Origin: Pyrinomonadaceae bacterium
Lineage (GTDB): Bacteria; Acidobacteriota; Blastocatellia; Pyrinomonadales; Pyrinomonadaceae
Assembly (NCBI GenBank): GCA_014380365.1
Contig: JACMJZ010000034.1
Coordinates: 62,001 to 126,000, forward strand
Reading direction: 5' to 3'
DNA: 64,000 bases
Part shown: positions 29,082-37,419 of the stretch, piece by piece
How positions within the stretch are numbered: the first letter of the stretch is position 1
Layout: every line of letters begins with the position of its first letter
Position numbers and translations under genes: made by a program
The notes under the pieces: generated by a model
What the model was told of the DNA's origin: nothing
Database searches by the model: none
Seen by the model: the letters and a program-made list of their open reading frames with translations, nothing else

Positions 29082-29153
29082 ATCGCGGACGAGTCTCAGC
29101 CTTCAGGCCTCGCTCTGTTCACTATTTACTATTCACTATTTACTGGTTTTTTT

Positions 29154-29229
29154 TGGTGGCCAGGGACGGATTCGAACCGCCGACGCCGGCCTTTTCAGGG
29201 CCGCGCTCTACCAACTGAGCTACCTGGCC
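29154..29229 (-). tRNA. tRNA-Phe (GAA)
   Basis: A complete 76-base cloverleaf on the minus strand. The acceptor stem is GGCCAGG/CCTGGCC, the D arm GCTC-AGTTGGTA-GAGC, the anticodon stem CGGCC/GGCCG with loop CTGAAAA (anticodon GAA), and the T arm GGCGG-TTCGAAT-CCGTC. The 3' CCA is encoded. It has its own promoter at 29251-29279. Confidence 0.97.
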
Positions 29230-29250
29230 TACAGGTAGGAAAGACCGCGT

Positions 29251-29279
29251 AGTATAGGGAGTTGCGTAAGGAACTGCAA
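29251..29279 (-). promoter_or_regulatory. Promoter for tRNA-Phe
   Basis: On the minus strand TTGCAG (29274-29279) and TATACT (29251-29256) are separated by exactly 17 bases, 21 bases upstream of the mature tRNA 5' end. Confidence 0.7.
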
Positions 29280-29325
29280 CTTTGCTCCAAAAACTTCGGT
29301 TTTGTCTAATTAGTCACAAAACTCG

Positions 29326-29353
29326 TTGACGGATTTCTTGTAAGGTGTATAAT
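29326..29353 (+). promoter_or_regulatory. Strong plus-strand promoter with no downstream plus-strand CDS
   Basis: TTGACG (29326-29331), a 16-base spacer and a consensus TATAAT (29348-29353). It points into 29360-29547, which has no plus-strand gene but contains an intrinsic terminator. Confidence 0.65.
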
Positions 29354-29359
29354 CCCGGT

Positions 29360-29513
29360 CGTTGAGGATGGGGTTGGCGCCCAAACGTCAGTCCGGTTGA
29401 AAGACGACATCCGATTCAAAATCGATGCCCGCCAGTGCCAGCTCGGCCGCCGATCGCGCCCCCCGCAGTCGCTACCTCCGAGTTGGCACAGCTATTTCCA
29501 GCCAACTCTTTTT
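29360..29513 (+). ncRNA. Candidate orphan small RNA, about 154 nt
   Basis: Bounded by a near-consensus promoter and a textbook terminator, in a 318-base gap where no protein gene fits. Local structure is visible: TTGG-CGC-CCAA (29374-29384), CATC(C)GAT pairing with ATCGATG (29408-29427), and GGATG (29366-29370) complementary to CATCC (29408-29412), which competes with that hairpin. It does not look like tmRNA, SRP RNA, RNase P RNA or a riboswitch of a class I can recognise, and the next gene downstream is on the opposite strand. Confidence 0.5.
29480..29513 (+). terminator. Intrinsic terminator of the candidate small RNA
   Basis: GAGTTGGC (29480-29487) pairs perfectly with GCCAACTC (29501-29508), with a 13-base loop, followed by TTTTT (29509-29513). 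The T-run is on the plus-strand side, so it does not serve the minus-strand gene ending at 29548. Confidence 0.75.
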
Positions 29514-29547
29514 CCAATCACAATCAGCCCGTGCAGTTTTCTGGGAT

Positions 29548-30885
29548 TCAGGTCTTAAGCCCCGCGCGTTTGAGTAGTTCTGAACTCTCTCGGTCTGCGT
29601 CTCGCCTGACTGATTCCTCATCGAGAGTCAGCAAATGACCATCCCTCATGACAAGCTGTCCGTCAATCACGACGCTTTGAACGTCACTGGTCTGGGCGGA
29701 GTAAACCAGGGCTGAGACTACATCCTGCTGTTGCGGTGCTGAGTGCAGAGCATCCAGATTTACGACAATTACATCGGCCCGCTTACCGGTTTCCAAACTC
29801 CCAATCTGTCTTTCCAGCCCCATAGCTGTAGCGCCCCCCATTGTGGCGACGCGCAAAGCTTGTTTCGAGGGAATCACTTCGGGACCGTGGAGGGCCTTTT
29901 GCAGTAACGCCATCGTGCGCATCTCCGTGAACATGTCGAGACGGTTGTTGCAGGCGGCACCATCGGCGCCGAGCGAAACTGAGATTCCGCGTTCCAGCAT
30001 GTTCGTGATTTCAGCGATTCCTGAACCAAGTTTCAAATTGGAGGACGGGCAATGCGCGACGTTCGTCTGCGTCTCAGCCAAAGTAACAAACTCGGATGCA
30101 TCCAAATGAACGCAGTGCGCCAGGACTGTGTGCCGGCCGCTGATCCCAAGCGAATCGAGATAGGAAACGTTGCGAAGACCGGTGTCCTTTTCGACCTCCG
30201 CACACTCATTCCTGTTCTCGGACGCGTGCGTATGAACCATGACGCCGCGCTCTTTCGCTAACTTTGCAACTTCATTAAGGAGTTCGCGCGTGCAACTGAG
30301 CGCGAAGCGTGGAGCGAAGCAATAACGTATTCGCCCATTCGCTTTCCCATCCCACTTTTCCAGCAAGCGAAGTGATTCTTTGATGGAAGCGCCGGTATCT
30401 TCGCAAAGGCCGGCCGGAACCTCGTCACCTTTGTCCATCATGCACTTGCCCACCGTGGCGCGGAAGCCGGACTCTTCAACCACCTTGAAGACTTCTTCGG
30501 TGTGGTTCACAGTCTCCATCGTCAAAGCGCAGGTCGTTCCACCTTTAATGAGTTCGGCGACACCCAGTCGCGCGGACGCCCTGATTGACTCGCGGCTATG
30601 AGCAGCTTCCATCGGCCAAACCCGCTTCTTGAGCCAATCAAGGAGTGACAAGTCGTCAGCGGAGCCACGAAAGATGGTCTGACAAAGATGAATGTGGGTC
30701 TGAACGAAGCCCGGCAGCACAGCGCACCCAGCCGCATCAATAACGACGTCCGCCTCAGCACCGACGCCACCCACCTCACCCCTTGCGGCTATGCGACCAT
30801 GGCGGATCAGCAGGTCGCCACGCAGGATGGAGTCGTCGCCATCCATCGTGACCAGCGTTCCATGCTTGATAAGAATAGATTTCAT
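29548..30885 (-). CDS. Amidohydrolase, 5'-deoxyadenosine / S-adenosylhomocysteine deaminase type
   Basis: A 445-residue enzyme of the MtaD/TrzN branch of amidohydrolases. Metal ligands are in '[16 protein letters not shown]' (about 59-74), '[14 protein letters not shown]' (about 212), '[10 protein letters not shown]' (about 247) and '[12 protein letters not shown]' (about 301). These deaminases act on adenosyl or methylthioadenosyl compounds in the salvage of SAM by-products; the exact substrate cannot be read here. It lies downstream of recA, behind the recA terminator. Confidence 0.85.
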   Translation of the reverse strand: MKSILIKHGTLVTMDGDDSILRGDLLIRHGRIAARGEVGGVGAEADVVIDAAGCAVLPGFVQTHIHLCQTIFRGSADDLSLLDWLKKRVWPMEAAHSRESIRASARLGVAELIKGGTTCALTMETVNHTEEVFKVVEESGFRATVGKCMMDKGDEVPAGLCEDTGASIKESLRLLEKWDGKANGRIRYCFAPRFALSCTRELLNEVAKLAKERGVMVHTHASENRNECAEVEKDTGLRNVSYLDSLGISGRHTVLAHCVHLDASEFVTLAETQTNVAHCPSSNLKLGSGIAEITNMLERGISVSLGADGAACNNRLDMFTEMRTMALLQKALHGPEVIPSKQALRVATMGGATAMGLERQIGSLETGKRADVIVVNLDALHSAPQQQDVVSALVYSAQTSDVQSVVIDGQLVMRDGHLLTLDEESVRRDADRESSELLKRAGLKT

Positions 30886-30949
30886 AATAGGTCGGCGGTT
30901 AAAGGCGGATTATCAGCGGAGGCGAAGACCGCTGTAAAGCGTTAATGTT

Positions 30950-31002
30950 GGACAACAAAAAGCGCTCGGCTATGGAGAAGACTTGATCCATCGCCGAACG
31001 CT
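30950..31002 (-). terminator. Intrinsic terminator of recA
   Basis: On the minus strand a long hairpin with arms AGCGTTCGGCGATGGA and TCCATAGCCGAGCGCT (two mismatches) is followed by TTTTTGTTGT. It begins 20 bases after the recA stop codon. Confidence 0.85.
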
Positions 31003-31021
31003 GGTTGTGTGCTGACTCGAT

Positions 31022-32098
31022 TTACTTCTTTTCCGCGCCCGCGGCCTTGGCGTTGGGAGCGGCGGCGGCAGCCGGTTCCGCGCGCACAGGCAGCCCCAGT
31101 TTGACCTTTACTTCCTTTTCGATTTTTCTGAGAAGCTCCGGCTTCTCCTTCAATGTGGCCTTCGAATTCTCACGTCCTTGTCCCAGCCGATCTCCCTTGT
31201 AGGAAAACCAGGCGCCACTCTTATCAACCACGCTTTGGGCGACCGCCAGATCCAGGACATCACCCTCACGCGATATACCTTCGCCGTACATGATGTCGAA
31301 TTCGCATTCACGGAAAGGCGGCGCCACTTTGTTTTTCGCCACCTTGACCCGGGTGCGGTTACCCACCACTCGGTCAGCGTCTTTGATCGCGCCGATGCGC
31401 CTGATGTCGAGCCGCATGGACGCATAGAACTTAAGCGCCCGGCCGCCGGTCGTAGTTTCCGGGCTGCCAAACATCACTCCGATCTTTTCACGGATCTGAT
31501 TGATGAAGATGAAACAGGTATTCGACTGCGCCACAATCGCCGTAAGTTTGCGCAAAGCCTGCGACATCAAACGCGCTTGCAGTCCCGGCAAAGAGTCGCC
31601 CATCTCTCCGTCGAGCTCCGCGCGCGGGACCAACGCCGCAACTGAGTCGACCACAATCACGTCGACGCCATTTGAGCGCACCAGAGCTTCCGCGATCTCG
31701 AGCGCCTGTTCACCTGAATCAGGCTGTGAGATCAGAAGCTGATCGATGTTTACGCCCAGCTTCCCCGCATACTCTGCGTCCATCGCGTGTTCAGCGTCGA
31801 TGTAGGCCGCAACTCCGCCGGCCTTCTGGGCTTCGGCCACGATATGGAGCGCAAGGGTGGTTTTCCCTGAGCTTTCGGGACCATAGATCTCAATAATTCG
31901 TCCTCGCGGCACGCCGCCAATTCCGACAGCCACGTCAAGGCTCAAAGAAGTGGTGGAAATTGCCGGAATATCAGAGATCTCGCGTTCACCTAAACGCATA
32001 ATCGATCCCTTGCCAAATCTCTTTTCGATGTTTAGCAGTGCGGCCTCAACAGCCTTACCGCGATCCATGCCTATTCGATCCTCAGCCATAAATTGCAT
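31022..32098 (-). CDS. recA: Recombinase RecA
   Basis: Forms filaments on single-stranded DNA, catalyses strand exchange and triggers the SOS response. The 358-residue length and motifs are standard: Walker A '[14 protein letters not shown]' (about 71-84), '[20 protein letters not shown]' (about 145-164, Walker B) and '[20 protein letters not shown]' (about 217-236, loop L2). The C-terminal tail is Ala-rich and ends AAGAEKK. Its promoter region has an SOS-box-like palindrome. Confidence 0.98.
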   Translation of the reverse strand: MQFMAEDRIGMDRGKAVEAALLNIEKRFGKGSIMRLGEREISDIPAISTTSLSLDVAVGIGGVPRGRIIEIYGPESSGKTTLALHIVAEAQKAGGVAAYIDAEHAMDAEYAGKLGVNIDQLLISQPDSGEQALEIAEALVRSNGVDVIVVDSVAALVPRAELDGEMGDSLPGLQARLMSQALRKLTAIVAQSNTCFIFINQIREKIGVMFGSPETTTGGRALKFYASMRLDIRRIGAIKDADRVVGNRTRVKVAKNKVAPPFRECEFDIMYGEGISREGDVLDLAVAQSVVDKSGAWFSYKGDRLGQGRENSKATLKEKPELLRKIEKEVKVKLGLPVRAEPAAAAAPNAKAAGAEKK

Positions 32099-32177
32099 CT
32101 CTTTCTCCTGCTCCTATTCTCGTGAGTCTGCTGACCGAGCGCTTCTCTTCTACGCCGCCCGCCGCGAATTGGCGCCC

Positions 32178-32215
32178 AGCATAACACATGAAACGCGAGA
32201 ATGGAACAGTGTTTC
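32178..32215 (-). promoter_or_regulatory. recA promoter with SOS-box-like operator
   Basis: On the minus strand an extended -10 TGTTATGCT (hexamer TATGCT at 32178-32183) lies 17 bases downstream of the -35 position (32201-32206). Overlapping the -35 is GAAACACTGTTC (32204-32215), one base away from the GAAC-N4-GTTC palindrome bound by LexA in Gram-positive bacteria. Confidence 0.45.
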
Positions 32216-32360
32216 ACACTTGCAACAGTATTATTTTTGGTCGGAGGGTTAGAGTCGTTAACATCTGGCCCGCGCCAGTTGCTCGATGCGTTCGACAGCA
32301 GCCCTCTCTGTTGTCGGTCTTGCCGTGAGGCCAGCGTGCAGCGTCAAATGAAATCAAAGA

Positions 32361-32717
32361 TCACTCCGAGCGGTTATCGTTCGCAGCAATCAGTTCTTCG
32401 ACAGTGCGGCCGGTTCGTTGCTCCACCTGTTCGCGAAGCGAGGGAATCCCGCCGGCGGCTTCATCCCTCGAGATACGTTCGACGCGCCACATCGGAAAGA
32501 AGAGATCACCCAATCCAACAAAAGGTTCCTCATGCACTATCGCGCGCAACCACTCCTCAAACGAATTCAAGTCGAGGCCACGCAAAAATACTCCGGCCTG
32601 ACTAACCTCGTCGAGTATGCCCCAACACTTTTCACGCGGCGCATGGAGAACGATGAGTACGGCGGCGCCTTGCTGAATTCCTGAGCTGCTTTCTTGAATT
32701 CCCGTCACACGGTTCAC
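32361..32717 (-). CDS. Conserved hypothetical protein, acidobacterial type, 118 aa
   Basis: A soluble 118-residue protein with segments VLIVLHAPREKCWGILDE, GVFLRGLDLNSFEEWLRAI and FFPMWRVERI followed by a short helical tail with ELIAAND. I recognise the pattern from conserved proteins of Acidobacteria that have no known function. The start is GTG at 32717. It is upstream of recA on the same strand but separated by 262 bases containing recA's promoter. No catalytic residues are evident. Confidence 0.75.
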   Translation of the reverse strand: MNRVTGIQESSSGIQQGAAVLIVLHAPREKCWGILDEVSQAGVFLRGLDLNSFEEWLRAIVHEEPFVGLGDLFFPMWRVERISRDEAAGGIPSLREQVEQRTGRTVEELIAANDNRSE

Positions 32718-32730
32718 TTTCAGCCCGGTA

Positions 32731-32758
32731 TTGGACAGGCATTGTCCCGACCCGGGCT
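32731..32758 (-). other. Hairpin between the S9 peptidase and the 118-aa gene
   Basis: On the minus strand AGCCCGG and CCGGGCT enclose an inner stem (GGGACA with TGTCC) across about 35 bases. No T-run follows, so it is an mRNA structure or pause site rather than a clear terminator. Confidence 0.4.
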
Positions 32759-32851
32759 TACCTTAGGCTTGGCTGAAACTCATGGCAATAGCTGCGCTGA
32801 CATCGCCTGCCACAGACGAATGCAAAACTTTCGGCAAGCGTGCCTGCCTCT

Positions 32852-34888
32852 CTAATTGCTCCTGGCAGTATTCGTATTTCCGGCGAGGCCCAGATATTTC
32901 TCGAACCACTCCAGATTAGTCTGCTTGGCTTTCAGAACCATTTTCGGTTCATTGGGTCCATGGGGCATCCGCGGCAATACAATCATGCGCACCGGCACAT
33001 TCTGCACCTTGAGTGCGTTGTAAAACTCATAGCCTTGCGAGATGGGCACGCGCTCGTCTGCTTCGCCATGTTGAATCAGTGTCGGCGTCTTAACCCCTTT
33101 CGCGTTGAACATGGCCGAGTGGGCGCGATAGATTTCCAGGTTCTCCCACGGTTGTGCTCCAAAATAATCAGGAATGAAACTGGGAATGTCGGCGGTGCCT
33201 ATGAAACTCATCAGGTTGGTAACTGCGGCGCCGACCGACGCTGCCTTGAACCGATGCGTTTGAGTTATTGTCCAGGAAGTCATGAATCCACCATAACTCC
33301 AGCCCATTACGCCCAAACGCTCAGGATCAGCCACACCCATCTCAACCGCACGATCGACGCCGGTCAACAGGTCTTTGTAATCGCCACCACCCCAGTCCTT
33401 GATATTCGCGTAGCGAAACTTTTGACCGTAGCCGGACGAGCCTCGCGGGTTCACGCGCAGGACAGCGAAACCGCGGGACGCGAACGTCGCGATTGGATAA
33501 ACACCTCGACCGGCTGGGTAGCTTTGCGTAAACACCCCGGCCGGACCACCATGCACTACCAGCAACAAAGGAACCCGCGTGCCCGCCTTATAGCCCACCG
33601 GATAGGTCAACAACCCTTCCACGTCGAGCCCGTCAGAACTCTTCCACCTGAGTACCTCGGTCTTTCCCAACGGCAGCTTCGGCGAGTTCGCATTGGCTCT
33701 ACTAATTTGAACCGGAGCGAAATTACCTATGGTGCTTACGAAAGCTTCGGGCGCCCTGTCCGAAGACTGCATGGTGAAACCACGCACGGTGCCGCCGCGA
33801 TTGATTGAAAAACTCCCGAGCACTTCGTTTCCCTTGTTGATTTCAGTGATAACGCCAGTCGATACATCGAGTGCGGAAACGCGACTAATGGTGCCACGCG
33901 TCTCGGCGAAGTAAATTTGCTTGCCGTCGCCAGACCAGTCGATCACTCCTGGCTGTGCGTCAAAGGTTTCGGCGAGCAGTCGCGGCGTTCCCCCGGCTGC
34001 CGGAATCAGCGCTATTCTCTGGTATCCCGCCCACCGGGGCGGGTCGTCCGAAATCGTAAACGAGATCCACTTGCCGTCCGGTGAATAAGCAGGTCCTGCT
34101 TCAGCGGCGGTAGTGGCCGCAAGGGTTTTCACTTCTCCCGTCGCAACGTCAACCGCCAGCAGATCTGCGGTAGTCCAATAGTCGACCTTCGGCGTTTTTG
34201 TACGCGTAAACGCAATTGTTTTACCATCGGGCGACCATTTGAAATCGCCCAGGACATTAGCGTCGCCAGTTAAACGGCGCGGCTCACGCTTGCCGTTTGC
34301 GTCCTTGTCCAGACTGATTACGTTTAGGCGGTTGAGTTTCACAGCCTCATCAATCCAGCGCCAATCGTCTTTGCCCTTGTTGTTCTTTTCCTCGTCGTCG
34401 CTCGGTGCGTCGCGCAGCAAAAACGCTATTCGGTTGCCTTCAGGCGACCAACCGAAGTCGCCGACTCCGCTTTTGACATCGGTGAGTTGTTCCGCCTCAC
34501 CGCCAATCAGGCGAAGCACGTAGAGATTACTTTTCCCGCTGCGACTGGACGTGAAGGCGAGCATGCTGCCATCCGGCGACCAACGTGGGTTATCGGATGA
34601 TTTCTCAGCGTAAGTTAACTGCACGGCATTGGTCCGCTTGTCGCTCTCACTGTTGGCCACCCAGATTTGAGAGACATACTCACTCTTGTCCGGACTCATC
34701 ACGGCATCGCTCACGGTGTAGGCGACTCTTTTCCCGTCCGGCGAAACGCGCACCGCGCCAATTACCTTAACTTTCATTTCCTGTTCCGGCGTCCACCCTG
34801 TCTGTCCCTGGGAGACAACAGGAACAGCAAACAAAAGAACGGGTAGCAAAAGGCGAGCAACTGTCCTCAGGGGGTTGATACTTCGCAT
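32852..34888 (-). CDS. S9 family peptidase (acylaminoacyl-/dipeptidyl-peptidase type), secreted
   Basis: A 678-residue serine peptidase with signal peptide (to about residue 28), an N-terminal beta-propeller with WD40-like 'WSPDG' repeats, and a C-terminal alpha/beta-hydrolase domain. The nucleophile is in 'GWSYGGFMTSW' (about 540), the acid in 'GEADERVPISQ' and the His in 'RMPHGPNEPK' near 650. Such enzymes cleave short peptides or acylated residues after entry through the propeller. It is probably periplasmic and nutritional. Confidence 0.93.
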   Translation of the reverse strand: MRSINPLRTVARLLLPVLLFAVPVVSQGQTGWTPEQEMKVKVIGAVRVSPDGKRVAYTVSDAVMSPDKSEYVSQIWVANSESDKRTNAVQLTYAEKSSDNPRWSPDGSMLAFTSSRSGKSNLYVLRLIGGEAEQLTDVKSGVGDFGWSPEGNRIAFLLRDAPSDDEEKNNKGKDDWRWIDEAVKLNRLNVISLDKDANGKREPRRLTGDANVLGDFKWSPDGKTIAFTRTKTPKVDYWTTADLLAVDVATGEVKTLAATTAAEAGPAYSPDGKWISFTISDDPPRWAGYQRIALIPAAGGTPRLLAETFDAQPGVIDWSGDGKQIYFAETRGTISRVSALDVSTGVITEINKGNEVLGSFSINRGGTVRGFTMQSSDRAPEAFVSTIGNFAPVQISRANANSPKLPLGKTEVLRWKSSDGLDVEGLLTYPVGYKAGTRVPLLLVVHGGPAGVFTQSYPAGRGVYPIATFASRGFAVLRVNPRGSSGYGQKFRYANIKDWGGGDYKDLLTGVDRAVEMGVADPERLGVMGWSYGGFMTSWTITQTHRFKAASVGAAVTNLMSFIGTADIPSFIPDYFGAQPWENLEIYRAHSAMFNAKGVKTPTLIQHGEADERVPISQGYEFYNALKVQNVPVRMIVLPRMPHGPNEPKMVLKAKQTNLEWFEKYLGLAGNTNTARSN

Positions 34889-34924
34889 CGTATTTTTCTC
34901 CTCAGTAAGAATTGTCTACCGATC

Positions 34925-35758
34925 TCATCGGTGCAGTAGCCCGACCGTCTGCAGGAGCTCCGCCACTTCGTCCCTCTTATTCTCGATGGCCCAAGCCGCT
35001 GCGGTTCTGCCTTTGTTGTCCTTGAGCGAAGCGTCCGCCCCCTTTTCCAGGAGCACGCGCGCCGCGTCCTCGTGGCCGAAAACGGCAGCCCACATCAGGG
35101 GCGTTCCTCCCGCCTTGTTCTTGACGTTTGGATTTGCACCCTTTCCGAGCACCATCCGCAGAACATTCACATTGCCGCGCTGCGCCGCGCTGTGAAGTGC
35201 GGTGTCGCCGTCGCTATCTTGCAGGTCGACGCTTGCGCCGCGCTCTAAGACCTTTCGTACCATGTCTTCGCGATCGCGCGCGGTATAACGCATTAAGACA
35301 GTCAGGCCGTTTACGCCCTGGGCATTCAAGTTGATATCGTGGCGGGCCAGGATCAACTCCGCGACCTCATCGTGCGGACTTTCGAGCGCGCGCAGCACCG
35401 CGGTGTAACCGCTTCGATCCTTCGCATTAACGTTAGCCCCGCCGTTCAAGAGTGCCCTGACAATCTCGATGTCGCCATGCGCAGCCGCCGAAATGAGCGG
35501 CGTACCGAGACTGTTCTGATCCTTGGTATTTGGGTTCATCCCGGCGGCGAGAAAAGCGTTAACCGCAGCTGCGTCATTCGCTTTGGCGGCGGCCAAGAAT
35601 GAAGCTTCGTCATAATTGTAGCCGCGCAACTTCAAGAATTGTTTCGCGGTGCCGGCGTTGAGTCTTGGCGGTTCGGTCGGCGCGCAACTGGTTAGACTGA
35701 GCAGGACGCCGCACAGAAGACAAAGCGCAAAAACCATTGTGTTTCTGTTTCTCGGCAT
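34925..35758 (-). CDS. Ankyrin-repeat lipoprotein
   Basis: A 277-residue protein with a lipobox-like signal (LLSLTSCAP, Cys near residue 25), so it is probably lipid-anchored. About seven ankyrin repeats follow, with patterns such as 'GTPLISAAAHGDIEIVRALL' and 'GDTALHSAAQRGNVNVLRMV'. Ankyrin arrays bind proteins; no enzymatic domain is present. It lies upstream of the S9 peptidase gene on the same strand, 36 bases away, so the two may be cotranscribed. Confidence 0.88.
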   Translation of the reverse strand: MPRNRNTMVFALCLLCGVLLSLTSCAPTEPPRLNAGTAKQFLKLRGYNYDEASFLAAAKANDAAAVNAFLAAGMNPNTKDQNSLGTPLISAAAHGDIEIVRALLNGGANVNAKDRSGYTAVLRALESPHDEVAELILARHDINLNAQGVNGLTVLMRYTARDREDMVRKVLERGASVDLQDSDGDTALHSAAQRGNVNVLRMVLGKGANPNVKNKAGGTPLMWAAVFGHEDAARVLLEKGADASLKDNKGRTAAAWAIENKRDEVAELLQTVGLLHR

Positions 35759-35798
35759 GCTTTCAGTTTCACCGTTTCAAGTTATTGCCAAAGGCTGG

Positions 35799-35823
35799 AG
35801 CCCTCCCTTACGGTCGGGCTTCT
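35799..35823. repeat. Palindromic repeat overlapping the cyclophilin stop
   Basis: AGCCCTCCCTTACGGTCGGG followed by CTTCTGC, a third copy of the unit at 22838-22868. The last codons of the cyclophilin (AEARP and its stop) come from this repeat. Confidence 0.8.
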
Positions 35824-36491
35824 GCTTTTTTACACGCAGCTACCACCGCACGATTGATCCGCACCGGCTTGTCAGGCTTTTCCCCTTGAAGCTCGGCTCG
35901 ATTGATCGTGTCAGCAATCTCGATGCCCTTCGTTACTCTGCCAAACGCCGAAAACTTTCCGTCGAGGTGTTGGCCCTCGCCCACGAGAATGAAGAAGTTC
36001 GTGGTTGCGCTGTTCGGTTCTTCGGGGCGCGCCATGGAGACGATGCCGCGAACGTGCCTTACCAAGCCGGGTTCGTCCGGCAGCTTTCGTGCCATCCGCT
36101 TCGACAACTCCACGCCCCACCTCTCGCTGGTTGAAAGGTTGCCGCCCTGAATCACAAAGCCTTTGACCACCCGGCTGAAGGTGGTCGTATCGAGGGCGCG
36201 GGTAGCAGCGAGATTTAGAAAACTGCGGACACTCTCCGGCGCAACCTCGGGAATGAATTCTATTTCAATCGAACCCAAATCAGTTTCGAGGCTAACGCAC
36301 TGCGCGCGCATCTTCTCGACCGACGCCCCATCAAAAGGCTCCGCTGTGGCGGCTCGTTCGGCGGGTCTGGCGTTAGCCTTTTTCGCCGCGTCAGTTGGGT
36401 GACCAGATTGCGCGTTGGCGGCAACAGCAAAGGCGAAGCTGGTGCCCAGTACCAGAATGAAGTTCAGTCGATACTTCGAAAAGTTAGTCAT
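35808..36491 (-). CDS. Cyclophilin-type peptidyl-prolyl isomerase, exported
   Basis: A 227-residue protein with signal peptide (to about AVAANA) and one cyclophilin domain of the short bacterial type: 'VKGFVIQGGNLSTSERWGVE', 'GIVSMARPEEPNSATTNFFI' and 'FSAFGRVTKGIEIADTINRA'. It catalyses cis-trans isomerisation of proline bonds in the periplasm. ATG 36491 is chosen because the signal peptide starts there; the longer frame adds 17 residues. The C-terminus lies in a repeat element. Confidence 0.92.
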   Translation of the reverse strand: MTNFSKYRLNFILVLGTSFAFAVAANAQSGHPTDAAKKANARPAERAATAEPFDGASVEKMRAQCVSLETDLGSIEIEFIPEVAPESVRSFLNLAATRALDTTTFSRVVKGFVIQGGNLSTSERWGVELSKRMARKLPDEPGLVRHVRGIVSMARPEEPNSATTNFFILVGEGQHLDGKFSAFGRVTKGIEIADTINRAELQGEKPDKPVRINRAVVAACKKAEARP

Positions 36492-36542
36492 GAACTCTTG
36501 TTCGCCGATAACTCGGTTTACACGGCTCAACCGCAGTCGCAC

Positions 36543-37325
36543 TCACACCATTCGCGCCGCCGACAACCACTGTCCGCCGTCTACCACTAACATCGCCCCA
36601 TTGATAAAACTGGCCGCATCCGAACAGAGAAACACAGCGGCCGTTTCGATGTCTTTGATTCGTCCAAATCGTCCCAGCGGAATATTCTTCCGCAGTTTCT
36701 CTTTAATCGGCTCAGGCACCAGGCGCTTCATGCCTTCTGTATCTTCAATCGGCCCCGGCGCAATTCCGTTCACGCGGATGCCGTAGCGTCCCCACTCGAC
36801 CGCGAGGTTGCGCGTCAGCGCATCAACCCCAGCCTTCGCAGCCGAAACGTGGAGTTGCATCGGCGTCCCAAGGTAATGGAGCGTAGCGCTGATGTTCAGT
36901 ATCTGGCCGCGATGCTCCTTCAGTTGGGCGAACGCCGCGCGGCACACGTTGAATGTTCCCTTGAGATCGATATCCACCACAGTCCCAAAACCATTTGGGG
37001 ACAACTGCTCAGCCGGGACCAGGAAATTTCCGGCGGCGCCGTTAACGACGATGTCGATCTTTCCAAATTGAGCAACGGTCGCGGCAATCGCCCGCTCCAC
37101 CTCTTCGGGATTGCGCACGTCCGCGGCGACAGCAAACGCTTTGCCGCCATTCTCGTTTATCGCCGCCGCGGCCGGTTCAAGGTGCTCCAGCTTGCGACTA
37201 ACCAACGCAACGCTCGCGCCAGCTTCGGCTAGCGCGCGAGCGACGCCGCCGGTGATGCCGGTGCCCCCGCCGGTTACGAAAGCGACGTGATCGTTAAGAA
37301 GTCCGTCTACGAAGATGTTGGTCAT
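36543..37325 (-). CDS. SDR oxidoreductase, 2,4-dienoyl-CoA reductase-like
   Basis: A 260-residue Rossmann enzyme. The cofactor motif is 'TGGGTGITGGVARAL' (about 18-32). 'VNGAAGNFLVPAEQLSPNGF' and 'APGPIEDTEGM' are close to peroxisomal/bacterial 2,4-dienoyl-CoA reductases. The usual SDR catalytic Tyr is replaced: the motif reads HVSAAKAG, with only the Lys kept, which is a feature of that reductase group. Likely role: NADPH-dependent reduction in beta-oxidation of unsaturated fatty acids. It lies 51 bases upstream of the cyclophilin gene. Confidence 0.85.
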   Translation of the reverse strand: MTNIFVDGLLNDHVAFVTGGGTGITGGVARALAEAGASVALVSRKLEHLEPAAAAINENGGKAFAVAADVRNPEEVERAIAATVAQFGKIDIVVNGAAGNFLVPAEQLSPNGFGTVVDIDLKGTFNVCRAAFAQLKEHRGQILNISATLHYLGTPMQLHVSAAKAGVDALTRNLAVEWGRYGIRVNGIAPGPIEDTEGMKRLVPEPIKEKLRKNIPLGRFGRIKDIETAAVFLCSDAASFINGAMLVVDGGQWLSAARMV

Positions 37326-37344
37326 ATTCTCATGGAGCCCGAAC

Positions 37345-37410
37345 TATGAATTGTTGTTCGCGCCTGACGGCGCTCATTGCAGGCAAGATGCCTGCGCTCC
37401 CAGCCAACCG
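37345..37410. repeat. Short hairpin repeat upstream of the SDR gene
   Basis: GCGCCTGACGGCGC and GCAGGCAAGATGCCTGC hairpins side by side, in the gap between the secreted dikinase-like gene and the SDR gene. Confidence 0.55.
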
Positions 37411-37419
37411 CGTTCACGG

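Noticed and set aside
29484-29500. Sigma54-like TGGCAC element
   Set aside because: The TGGCAC bases belong to the terminator stem, the -12 element is poor, and no plus-strand gene follows.
32201-32605. A 134-codon plus-strand frame opposite the 118-aa gene
   Set aside because: It is antisense to the conserved-looking protein and includes recA promoter DNA; its composition is atypical.
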